Shown here: positions 8,332 through 15,142 of the stretch, in pieces
Layout: each line of letters begins with the position of its first letter
How positions within the stretch are numbered: position 1 is the stretch's first letter
Source: Hyphomicrobiales bacterium
Lineage (GTDB): Bacteria; Pseudomonadota; Alphaproteobacteria; Rhizobiales; Rhizobiaceae
DNA length: 16,699 nucleotides
Direction of reading: 5' to 3'
Assembly (NCBI GenBank): GCA_015654965.1
Contig: JAATGD010000220.1
Location: forward strand, 1-16,699
Translations under genes and position numbers: made by a program
The notes under the pieces: model-generated
Database searches by the model: none
Told to the model about the DNA's origin: nothing
Seen by the model: only the letters and a program-made list of their open reading frames with translations

Positions 8332-8345
8332 AGACAGGTCTGTCT
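8332..8345. promoter_or_regulatory. Candidate TetR operator (14-bp inverted repeat)
   Basis: AGACAG-GT-CTGTCT: 6-bp arms around a 2-nt centre, followed by a further TGTCT at 8347-8351. It lies 44-57 bp upstream of the SsuD-like ATG, in the 237-bp gap after tetR. Size, symmetry and position fit a TetR/AcrR-family repressor site. I could not place -35/-10 boxes with confidence, and no second copy was found upstream of tetR. Confidence 0.55.
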
Positions 8346-8466
8346 TGTCTATTCTCTTTTTCGGCGTGTTTTGACGGCCATTTTGCGTAAAATCAGAGAG
8401 ATGAGCAAAAACTATCTCGTATGTGTCCGTTCAGGTTTTATGGTCGGGATGACAGTATTCAGGTCC

Positions 8467-8507
8467 TGCTTGCCCTATTATTTTGGCCCCATTATTTTCG
8501 GCAAGCA
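8467..8507. other. Inverted repeat downstream of tetR, possible terminator or regulatory hairpin
   Basis: TGCTTGCC (8467-8474) and GGCAAGCA (8500-8507) form perfect 8-bp arms around a 25-nt loop. The loop holds two copies of ATTATTTT separated by GGCCCC. It starts 18 nt after the tetR stop on the minus strand, so it could end the tetR transcript, but no U-run follows on either strand. It could also separate tetR expression from the operon behind it. Confidence 0.35.
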
Positions 8508-8525
8508 AAGCCGTCGCCTGTGCAA

Positions 8526-9128
8526 TCAGGCAGGAGCGGGCTGAGTGACGCCATCGAAAAGATTATGGGTTGTGTCGAACAGGACCAGTGCCGCGTCCCT
8601 TGCGGTTCGCGCAGCCAGATCACTTCCTGAAATAGCCATCAATGACAATGCACCCTCATATAAAACGGCGAGTTGCGCGGCAACCAATCGGGCTTCCGCT
8701 CGTGGTGCGGCAACCGTCATCAGTATTTCATGCAGGAGATCGGCCAAAGCCTGTTTATGCTGACGTGCAATCTCTACAACGCGTTTGTCGCCCCCATATT
8801 CGGCCACGGCCAATGAGAATGCACAGCCACGAAAATCGGGGGCATCCGCTTTTGCCTGTAAATCATCAAAGATTGCCATGATCTTTTTTCGCGCACCCGC
8901 CTTGCTGGCAATGGTTGCTTGCATTGCAGCCATCACACGCTCATGGCGGCGTTGCAAATAAGCGGCGACAAGATCGTCCTTGCCAGCAAAATGGCGATAG
9001 AGCGTCGCCTTGGCGATGCCTGTCTCAAGGATGATGCGGTCAACGCCTACTGCGCGGATGCCTTCGCGATAAAAAAGATCGCTCGCAATGTTGAGGATTT
9101 TCTCTGCAGAATTTTCTGATCTCGCCAA
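8526..9128 (-). CDS. TetR/AcrR-family transcriptional regulator
   Basis: DNA-binding repressor of 200 residues, the normal family length. The N-terminal helix-turn-helix spans about residues 27-58 (VGVDRIILETGIAKATLYRH, then FAGKDDLVAAY). The C-terminal ligand/dimer domain includes FRGCAFSLAVAEYGGD (99-114), a pattern seen in NemR-like members. Translation must start at TTG 9128: a stop lies in frame a few codons upstream, no ATG precedes the HTH, and GGGGA sits about 9 nt before the TTG. It lies upstream of, and in the same direction as, the monooxygenase/transport operon. A palindrome in the 237-bp gap is its likely site, so it probably represses that operon and responds to the operon's substrate or an electrophilic product. 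It also faces away from the encapsulin operon across a divergent region. Confidence 0.92.
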   Translation of the reverse strand: MARSENSAEKILNIASDLFYREGIRAVGVDRIILETGIAKATLYRHFAGKDDLVAAYLQRRHERVMAAMQATIASKAGARKKIMAIFDDLQAKADAPDFRGCAFSLAVAEYGGDKRVVEIARQHKQALADLLHEILMTVAAPRAEARLVAAQLAVLYEGALSLMAISGSDLAARTARDAALVLFDTTHNLFDGVTQPAPA

Positions 9129-9565
9129 TCTGTTTCGTTCCCCGTTTTTCTCTCAGACACAGGCAATCAAGGTCAAAGTAATGCCGGATACCAGCCTGTC
9201 ATCTCCATGCAAGGCATCAATCGCATTATCCTTTGCCAAAAGGCTCGCGTACTTTTAGCGAAAAGGCTCTAGCCGTTGTGTAGCCGCCATCCATGAGCCT
9301 TGAATTATTTCAGAATTATTCTCTCATCTCAATGAAGGGATGAAGAACAGCTATTTGACCTGTCTATAGGACTTGTCCAGAATTCTGCGCTCAATCAGAC
9401 ATTGAAGGCGCGATCGCTATATTATGCCGCCATATGAGCAATCATATGCCGAAAGGTAAGTTATATTTGCATGACGTCGAAATTCGAGCATGAAAAACTC
9501 CATTCAGTCTGCAAAATCGAGCCGCCATCTTTGACGGTGATGGTGGACAGCTTCATATTTTGATC
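9129..9565. other. Divergent intergenic region upstream of tetR
   Basis: No convincing gene in this 437-bp stretch. It holds a direct repeat AAAAGGCTC at 9238-9246 and 9261-9269, 23 bp apart (about two helical turns). A weak plus-strand sigma-70-like pair TTGACC-N17-CAGAAT lies at 9355-9383. Two CATATG sites 11 bp apart occur near 9431-9448. It is richer in A+T than flanking genes. It probably carries the tetR promoter and perhaps a plus-strand promoter for the small ORFs; none of these sites is firm. Confidence 0.4.
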
Positions 9566-9790
9566 ATGAATAATGTTCAGCTCATCATGATCGCAATAGC
9601 GGTATTTCCTTTCTTCACATGGGTGACCATTCTCTCCATGTTTGGTTTCTCAACGCTCGATAGCGCGGGGGACGGACAATCGCCGTCATTCGTCAATGAG
9701 GCGACAGAACGGCAATCGCAGTCTGCGAATGAGGACGTCGATTTGTATTTTGCGCGCCTGCTGATCCATTCTCCTTATATCTACACTTGA
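9566..9790 (+). CDS. Hypothetical small membrane protein (74 aa)
   Basis: From the ATG at 9566 the product has one strongly hydrophobic segment at about residues 6-30 (LIMIAIAVFPFFTWVTILSM), then a polar Ser/Gln/Asn/Asp-rich tail ending LLIHSPYIYT. An N-terminal anchor with the tail on one side of the membrane is plausible. There is no good ribosome site close to the ATG, and the surrounding DNA is AT-rich, so it may not be translated. I recognise no family. It is co-directional with the encapsulin operon, about 600 bp upstream. Confidence 0.3.
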   Translation: MNNVQLIMIAIAVFPFFTWVTILSMFGFSTLDSAGDGQSPSFVNEATERQSQSANEDVDLYFARLLIHSPYIYT

Positions 9791-9938
9791 GCATATGGGG
9801 TTCTCGTTGCGACCGGCCGGTGCTTTGAGAATGAGCCAGCAGACTGGAAGATAAGGAAATTGTTCATGGCACCTTGTGCTGGCGTCACGATGATATTTTC
9901 CATCGCCGCCCGAATTGAAATCATGGTTTTGTAAATCC

Positions 9939-10199
9939 ATGAAAGAACTGCGCGCCTTCTGCGATAGCGATTATCTCTGCACCAAGATCAAAAACGCGCT
10001 TTGGGAAGCGAATGACAATCGCAAGCCAATTCCCGAGGGCTGGGAGCCTGCATATGAGGATCTTCTGATCCTCGATGCGCGGCCATTAAATCGTATCGGG
10101 CCAAAATCTCTTGTGATTTTAATGCGATGGGCTGCGGCCAATAATTGGCGCATCATGGCTTTGAGCGGTCAGTCTGACGGCGCTGATTTGCGGGTATAA
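9939..10199 (+). CDS. Hypothetical protein (86 aa) upstream of the encapsulin operon
   Basis: A small soluble protein with coding-like codon choice. It begins MKELRAFCDSDYLCTKIKN and continues with PIPEGWEPAYEDLLILDARP (39-58) and a Trp-containing helix-like segment RWAAANNWRIMALSG. It has two Cys near the N-terminus, no signal peptide and no membrane helix. No ribosome site is evident before the ATG at 9939; an in-frame TTG 24 nt upstream is an alternative. It ends 205 bp before the shell gene on the same strand. I do not recognise the family. It may be an unrelated small gene or a lineage-specific partner of the nanocompartment. Confidence 0.45.
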   Translation: MKELRAFCDSDYLCTKIKNALWEANDNRKPIPEGWEPAYEDLLILDARPLNRIGPKSLVILMRWAAANNWRIMALSGQSDGADLRV

Positions 10200-10404
10200 T
10201 TACCTAATTTATTGCGAGTTGAGGCAGGAAAGAAAGTATATTACAATAACACTAAATATTTTAGATAATATTTCTATTATAGGGATATTGTGGGCAAATA
10301 TATTACTTGATATTGTAATAAAAGGCGTCGAACAAGCAGTTGTGGCGCATGTAGGCGTAATTCTACTTTCTTTTGCAAAGTCAACAATTCAGGACGTAAT
10401 CACA
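10200..10404 (+). promoter_or_regulatory. AT-rich leader of the encapsulin operon with an inverted repeat
   Basis: Upstream region of the shell gene. By hand count, 10201-10320 is 25% G+C, far below the genes around it, which fits a promoter region or a recent junction. A perfect inverted repeat TATTAC-N8-GTAATA spans 10301-10320 and is a candidate operator. TAGATAATATTTCTA (10263-10277) is a poor partial match to iron-response (Irr) boxes. AGGA lies 10 nt before the shell ATG at 10405. I could not fix a -35/-10 pair. Confidence 0.45.
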
Positions 10405-11322
10405 ATGTCGGACGATCCGAAGCATTTCACATCTTTGGGCGATGTTGCCGCCCGTCAGCTTGCCAATGCCACCAAAACAGTACCGCAGATGGTCGGCATT
10501 TCGCCGCGCTGGCTGGTGCACTGCCTTGAATGGCTTCCGGTCGAAGCGGGGATTCTACGCGTCAACCGCGTGAAGAACGAAGAGCGCGTCGCAGTTGAAT
10601 GCTCAGGTCGCGATGAGCGCGAATTGCCACAGACTTTTGTCGATTATGATGAGAATCCCCGTGAATATATGCTGTGCGCGGTCAACACGGTTGTCGAAGT
10701 CCATACCCGGATCTCCGATCTTTATTCCTCTCCGCATAACCAGATTGGCGAACAGCTTCGCCTGTCGATCGAGGTTATCAAGGAACAACAGGAAAGCCAG
10801 CTCATAAATAGCGAGGAATATGGGCTTCTTCGTAATATTGCCCCTTCGCAACGCATCAAGAGCCCCAACGGTTTGCCGACGCCGGATGCATTGGACAGTC
10901 TGATTGCGAAAGTCTGGAAAGAGCCTGCCTTTTTCCTTGCCCATCCCGACACGATCGCTGCTTTCGGGCGTGAGTGCATGCGCCGCGGTGTTCCGCCGGC
11001 AACGGTGACGTTGTTTGGCTCGCCGTTTCTGACATGGCGTGGAATCCCGATTGTGTCTTCCAACAAGGTGCCCGTCGAAAACGGAAAATCCTCGATCATT
11101 CTTCTGCGTGTCGGGCAGTCGCGGCAGGGTGTCGTTGGCCTGTTTCAGCCGAACCTTCCCGGTGAGCAGAGCATGGGGCTGTCAGTTCGCTTCATGGGCA
11201 TCAACGACAAGGCTATCGCCTCCTATCTTGTATCCCTGTATTGCTCGCTTGCTGTGCTGACAGAGGATGCAGCCGCTGTGCTGGAAGATGTCGATATTAC
11301 AAAGTTCCACAACTATGGCTGA
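10405..11322 (+). CDS. srpI: Family 2A encapsulin nanocompartment shell protein (SrpI-like)
   Basis: Capsid protein with the HK97 phage fold that self-assembles into a protein nanocompartment around cysteine desulfurase. The 305-residue length and sequence agree closely with what I recall of SrpI from Synechococcus. Examples are DVAARQLANATKTVPQ (13-28) in the N-arm, PRWLVHCLEWLPVEAGIYRVNRV-like 34-56, ISDLYSSPHNQI (103-114), FFLAHPDTIAAFGRE (176-190), FLTWRGIPIVSSNKVPVENG (208-227), RQGVVGLFQPNLPGEQ (240-255), and SVRFMGINDKAIASYLVSLY (260-279). No cyclic-nucleotide-binding insertion is present, which separates it from family 2B. It has five cysteines. The frame is open for 62 codons upstream, but that part is AT-rich and unlike the family, so I start at ATG 10405. 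The stop overlaps the cargo start by 8 nt. Confidence 0.97.
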   Translation: MSDDPKHFTSLGDVAARQLANATKTVPQMVGISPRWLVHCLEWLPVEAGILRVNRVKNEERVAVECSGRDERELPQTFVDYDENPREYMLCAVNTVVEVHTRISDLYSSPHNQIGEQLRLSIEVIKEQQESQLINSEEYGLLRNIAPSQRIKSPNGLPTPDALDSLIAKVWKEPAFFLAHPDTIAAFGRECMRRGVPPATVTLFGSPFLTWRGIPIVSSNKVPVENGKSSIILLRVGQSRQGVVGLFQPNLPGEQSMGLSVRFMGINDKAIASYLVSLYCSLAVLTEDAAAVLEDVDITKFHNYG

Positions 11323-13156
11323 GGATCGCGCTCCCTCTTTTCCCCCTGATCCGGCGGTTTCCGCAGGGTTTCCGGACATCTCTCTTCTTGAGCGCATGGC
11401 CAATGAGTTCTTCCGGGCGCTGCCCGGAGGAGCCTCTCTGCCTGTTGGAACAGATACAAACAGCCTTCATGCGCCTTCCAGTGCAGGCCCCGGTTTTGCG
11501 CCGCCTTCATTGCCTGTTCAGGCCTTGTCCGCGGCTCCGGTTGCAGCGCCCGTCGGTTCAGTGCATGTCCCGCAGCCGGGTGTGTCGGGCAGCGTTCCCA
11601 TCATTCCGGCGACCGCTCCTTTTGGCGCTATTCCGCTGACACCGGATCCCAATCTCGCTTCGACCGGACAAAGCCATGCGCCAATTCAGTCTGCATTATA
11701 TGTGACGGATATTCCGGCTGCGCGTCCGGCATTTTCAAAACAAACCATTCCTTCATTGGACATTCCTTTACTGGATGAGACGCTTCCCGGTGAAGCGGAA
11801 CTGCGTGCCTTGCTTGGAGCCTCGTCGCAGTCTCCGGCACGGGCTGGCAACAATGTGCCTTATTTTCTGAAACCATCATCCACGCCAGCACAGGCCAGAA
11901 GTGACGCCGGATCTGGCGCGAGGTTGCCCATAGCGGGCAAGAGTTTCGATGCCAATCTGGCAAGACGCGATTTTCCGATCCTGGCGGAGCGGGTGAATGG
12001 CAAACCGCTGGTCTGGCTCGACAATGGCGCGACCACGCCCAAACCCCGTGCGGTCATCGACCGGCTGAGCTATTTCTACGAGCACGAAAATTCCAACATC
12101 CACCGTGCCGCGCACACGCTGGCAGGGCGCGCGACGGATGCTTATGAAGCGGCGCGCGAGCAGGTCAGGCGTTTTATCAATGCCGCATCGGTGGACGAGA
12201 TCGTGTTCGTGCGCGGCACGACCGAAGCGATCAACCTTGTGGCCGATACATGGGGACGGGCCAATATCGGGCCGGGCGACGAGATTGTCATCACGCATCT
12301 CGAACACCACGCCAATATCGTGCCATGGCATCGTTTGGCGAAAGCGTCTGGTGCAAAGCTCAAAGTCGCACCCGTCGATGATAATGGCGATATCATTATT
12401 GAAGACTATGCAAAGCTGCTCGGACCAAGGGTCAAGCTTGTATCATTGACACAGGTTTCCAACGCGCTTGGCACCGTGACGCCAGCAGCACTCATGGTGG
12501 CCATGGCCCATGCCGCGGGTGCAAAAGTTCTGGTGGATGGCGCGCAGTCGGTTTCGCACATGCGCTCGGATGTCCGGGCGCTCGATGCGGACTGGTTTGT
12601 ATTCTCCGGCCATAAGATTTTCGGTCCGACCGGTATCGGTGCGCTCTATGGCAAGAAACATGTGCTGGAAAGCATGCCGCCTTATCAGAGCGGCGGCAAT
12701 ATGATTGCCGATGTCACTTTCGAGGAGATCAAGTACCAGCCTGCGCCTGCACTATTTGAAGCGGGGACCGGAAATATTGCCGATGCAGTCGGATTGGGGG
12801 CGGCGCTGGCTTATCTTGAAGAGCAGGGTATGGAGGCGGTTTCCGCCCATGAGCATGCACTGATTGAGGATTGCTCGCGTCAGCTTCGGGCGATTGCGGG
12901 TGTGCGTATCATCGGCAATCCGACAGAGCGTGCCGGTGTGGTTTCCTTTGTGCTCGATGGCATGAAAACCGAAGATGTCGGCAAAGCCTTGTCCAATGAT
13001 GGCATAGCAGTGCGCTCTGGTCATCACTGCGCGCAACCGATTTTGCGTCGGTTCGGTGTTGAAGCATCGGTACGTCCGTCTTTCGCGCTATACAACACCC
13101 ATGCCGATATCGACGCATTGATCCGTTCTCTGTATTCGATCAAGGCGAGACGGTAA
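11315..13156 (+). CDS. Family 2A encapsulin cargo: cysteine desulfurase (SufS-type) with N-terminal targeting domain
   Basis: PLP enzyme of 613 residues that takes sulfur from L-cysteine, giving alanine and an enzyme persulfide, inside the encapsulin shell. Residues 1-210 are a low-complexity Pro/Ala/Ser extension without cysteine. It contains LLERMANEFFRALPGG (24-39), a second conserved-looking block IPSLDIPLLDETLPGEAEL (145-163), and VPYFLKP (181-187); this extension is the known encapsulation region of the family. The catalytic domain from about residue 211 is SufS-like: LDNGATTPKP, HLEHHANIVPWHR, DGAQSVSHM, the PLP lysine in SGHKIFGPTG (Lys434), and the persulfide cysteine in RSGHHCAQP (Cys572). 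Only two cysteines occur in the whole protein. The ATG lies inside the end of the shell gene (ATGGCTGA), so the two are coupled. An in-frame start 16 codons earlier is rejected. No serine acetyltransferase or rhodanese gene follows. Confidence 0.96.
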   Translation: MAEDRAPSFPPDPAVSAGFPDISLLERMANEFFRALPGGASLPVGTDTNSLHAPSSAGPGFAPPSLPVQALSAAPVAAPVGSVHVPQPGVSGSVPIIPATAPFGAIPLTPDPNLASTGQSHAPIQSALYVTDIPAARPAFSKQTIPSLDIPLLDETLPGEAELRALLGASSQSPARAGNNVPYFLKPSSTPAQARSDAGSGARLPIAGKSFDANLARRDFPILAERVNGKPLVWLDNGATTPKPRAVIDRLSYFYEHENSNIHRAAHTLAGRATDAYEAAREQVRRFINAASVDEIVFVRGTTEAINLVADTWGRANIGPGDEIVITHLEHHANIVPWHRLAKASGAKLKVAPVDDNGDIIIEDYAKLLGPRVKLVSLTQVSNALGTVTPAALMVAMAHAAGAKVLVDGAQSVSHMRSDVRALDADWFVFSGHKIFGPTGIGALYGKKHVLESMPPYQSGGNMIADVTFEEIKYQPAPALFEAGTGNIADAVGLGAALAYLEEQGMEAVSAHEHALIEDCSRQLRAIAGVRIIGNPTERAGVVSFVLDGMKTEDVGKALSNDGIAVRSGHHCAQPILRRFGVEASVRPSFALYNTHADIDALIRSLYSIKARR

Positions 13157-13169
13157 TATCGGGAATAGT

Positions 13170-13201
13170 CACGCAAACAGAAAAAGCGTGTTTGGGTTTG
13201 C
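13170..13201. terminator. Weak hairpin between convergent genes
   Basis: The 78-bp gap between two convergent stops contains CACGC (13170-13174) with GCGTG (13186-13190), and the overlapping pair GCAAAC (13173-13178) with GTTTGC (13196-13201). The two stems are mutually exclusive, short and without a clear U-run. This is the only candidate terminator I see for the desulfurase and heparinase-like genes. Confidence 0.2.
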
Positions 13202-13234
13202 ATTGGGGGCACAATAGAGCCTGAAACCACAAGG

Positions 13235-14977
13235 CTACAGGTAGTCCCCCAGTGCAACGCGGCTGAATTGCCAGTTGACTTCCGGAAAATCAGAGGCAGG
13301 GAACGACAGGACAATCTGTGTCGATGTGACAGGTCCTCGAAATCCGGCAAAGAAGATCGAATCTTCCAGTTGCGGTGCGACTTCAAAACACGAAAAGACC
13401 CATGTATCGTCCCGGTCGGCTGAAAGCACGATAAGCCCATTCTCGTCGAAGGAGGTTTCGACAGAGGGATGGAGATGAAAGCGCACGGTTATATTATTGC
13501 GCCCATTGGCTTTTAGCGGCATGCCATCACCGCGCGAGAAACGGTCGGCTCCGTGAATGACGCTGCCATTGTGGGACAGGATCAGTCGGCGTTCGTGATA
13601 AATACCAAACAGGCGCGCATAGCCGTCGTGGCTTGCAACGAAACCTTGCCGGTCCGTGTCTTCAATGCGGTCACGCTGCACACGGCTGGGTCCCGCGATG
13701 ATCGGGGTGCCAATCATGTTGGAAAGCCCTGCATTCAGGCTGAAGCGGCAGGATGAGGTGTCATTGATCGTTGCCGTTGAATGGGCTGCGGTTGAACGTC
13801 CCAAGGGGCGAAATTCCGGTGGACCAAAGCGGTCGATGCCGGAATTGACGATATAGCGTTGCCGCCCGGATGACATTTCAAATGCAAGGCAGCCCGCATG
13901 GGCATCACGCGATACGGTCACGGGGGGAGGCAGGCCTGTATCGGCAATGATCGTGGTTCCGCCCATGGAAAGGCGTTCATAGCCCGAATAGGGCGCGTGG
14001 GTGAGGGGCGCTCCACCGATTTCATCATGGCGCAAGACAGAAATGATGCGCTCTGACATCGTTGGTCCAACACCGTTGAACAAAGCGAGATTGCCGTCCT
14101 GATGACGGAAGAAGCGTAACGCGGGCAACATGCGTTCGACCGCTTCGATCAGGGCCTTGGGAGGGGATTCCGTGCCATTGGCATAGGTTTGGCGCAAGGG
14201 CAGCAGGTCGGCCAGCAATTCGAGAATGGCGACAGGATTGCGTGAGATATGACCGCCATCGGGCAGGATTTGCCGTTTTAATTCATATTCGAGATTGCGG
14301 TGGGCTGCACGGGCTGTGGGGGGCGAAACCGGCAATGCGAGAGCTGCATAGGCGAGCGCAATGCGGGCGCGAAGCCGCTCCTCGCCGTCATCCATGCCGG
14401 AGGCGACAGTGCGTAAGTAGCGCACCTGCATGGCCAGCGATCGCATGAACTTGCGATAGGTTTGAAGGTCCGCACCCAGCAGGATGAGATTGGAATGTTG
14501 CAGCCATGCGATGATGCGCTGTGCCGTGACTTCCGGCGACCATGCAAGCCCCTCAAGGCGCTTGCTGAACAATTGCAGCCAGTCATCGACAAGCGCACGC
14601 GCATTGGCGGTGGCCAGTTCGCTATCCGCGCTTTTGAGATGCCGCAACCAGCCGAAACCGTGCAGCGCCGCTTCCCATTCAGGCGTTGGAGGGATGACAG
14701 CGAAAGGCGATAGCCCGCCGGTTTCGACCAGACGGCCAGCCAGCGCGAAACGTCCGTGGTAGAATTCCTGTGCAAGCTGCGGGTCTGCGACACGAAGATC
14801 GGGAGGGGCGATAAGGATGCGCTCCGGGGTGAAGCCGGTAAATCGCCAGCGATAAAGCGGCCCCATGCGCAAGCGGCGGCTGAACCTGCGCCAGGCTTGA
14901 GCAATAGCCAGTCCCCAAAGATGCGGGGTTTCGCTCAACGCGATTGCCACCCTTTCGTTCTCCGTATTGTGTATCAT
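13235..14977 (-). CDS. Heparinase II/III family protein
   Basis: 580-residue protein of the heparinase II/III-like family common in alphaproteobacteria. These have an alpha-helical toroid domain followed by a beta-sandwich. Visible features are FTGFTPERILIAPPDLR near residues 46-62, a helical region with VTAQRIIAWLQHSNLILLG, DGGHISRNP (240-248), and the C-terminal family block with SRDAHAGCLAFEMSSG (356-371), NSGIDRFG and RSTAAHSTATINDTSS. The family cleaves or binds acidic polysaccharides; the true substrate of the chromosomal rsmB-linked copies is not established. No signal peptide is evident. The start is ATG 14977; a TTG 6 nt upstream and an internal GTG are alternatives, and no strong ribosome site separates them. 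It follows rsmB after a 165-bp gap with strong hairpins, and converges on the desulfurase gene. Confidence 0.9.
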   Translation of the reverse strand: MIHNTENERVAIALSETPHLWGLAIAQAWRRFSRRLRMGPLYRWRFTGFTPERILIAPPDLRVADPQLAQEFYHGRFALAGRLVETGGLSPFAVIPPTPEWEAALHGFGWLRHLKSADSELATANARALVDDWLQLFSKRLEGLAWSPEVTAQRIIAWLQHSNLILLGADLQTYRKFMRSLAMQVRYLRTVASGMDDGEERLRARIALAYAALALPVSPPTARAAHRNLEYELKRQILPDGGHISRNPVAILELLADLLPLRQTYANGTESPPKALIEAVERMLPALRFFRHQDGNLALFNGVGPTMSERIISVLRHDEIGGAPLTHAPYSGYERLSMGGTTIIADTGLPPPVTVSRDAHAGCLAFEMSSGRQRYIVNSGIDRFGPPEFRPLGRSTAAHSTATINDTSSCRFSLNAGLSNMIGTPIIAGPSRVQRDRIEDTDRQGFVASHDGYARLFGIYHERRLILSHNGSVIHGADRFSRGDGMPLKANGRNNITVRFHLHPSVETSFDENGLIVLSADRDDTWVFSCFEVAPQLEDSIFFAGFRGPVTSTQIVLSFPASDFPEVNWQFSRVALGDYL

Positions 14978-15013
14978 TATCAATCGGCCATGAAGATGGC
15001 CGGGTCCTGGCTG

Positions 15014-15054
15014 GCATCATTTCCATAAGCGAACCGCGCTATATGGAATCATGC
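15014..15054 (-). other. Long hairpin in the rsmB-heparinase gap
   Basis: TTCCATA-AGCG (15021-15031) pairs with CGCT-A-TATGGAA (15037-15048) around a 5-nt loop: 11 bp with one bulged A. It is flanked by GCAT/ATGC (15014-15017, 15051-15054) across a small internal loop. It lies about 37 nt upstream of the heparinase-like ATG. No U-run follows on either strand, so a 5'-leader structure or intergenic palindromic element is more likely than a terminator. Confidence 0.5.
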
Positions 15055-15093
15055 TCATATAAGATTGACGAGAATGGTAAATCGAGCGTTAAC

Positions 15094-15124
15094 CATAACA
15101 GGTTCGAGAGCCTGAAATGTTATG
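15094..15124 (-). terminator. Imperfect hairpin after rsmB
   Basis: CATAAC (15094-15099) pairs with GTTATG (15119-15124), with inner AGG/CCT pairing and a bulge, 18 nt past the rsmB stop. It could attenuate transcription after rsmB, but it lacks a clean U-run. Confidence 0.25.
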
Positions 15125-15142
15125 TAACGCCGTTTACAGTGG

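Noticed and set aside
8314..8544. 76-codon plus-strand frame in the tetR-operon gap
   Set aside because: It covers the candidate operator and hairpin, runs into tetR, has an unconvincing composition and no ribosome site.
9811..9822. GC-rich palindrome ACCGGCCGGT as a recombination or attachment site
   Set aside because: Single short palindrome with no partner copy, integrase gene or tRNA nearby.
10219..10404. In-frame extension of the shell protein by 62 residues, hydrophobic in part
   Set aside because: The DNA is very AT-rich, the extension is unlike family 2A shells, and similarity to SrpI begins right after ATG 10405, which has its own AGGA site.
11267..11314. Longer start for the cysteine desulfurase, 16 codons earlier
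   Set aside because: It would overlap the shell gene by 56 nt; the ATG at 11315 gives the compact ATGGCTGA junction and a family-like N-terminus.
14278..14904. 208-codon minus-strand frame inside the heparinase-like gene
   Set aside because: Alternate frame of a gene with clear family blocks; the product is Ser/Arg-rich shadow sequence.
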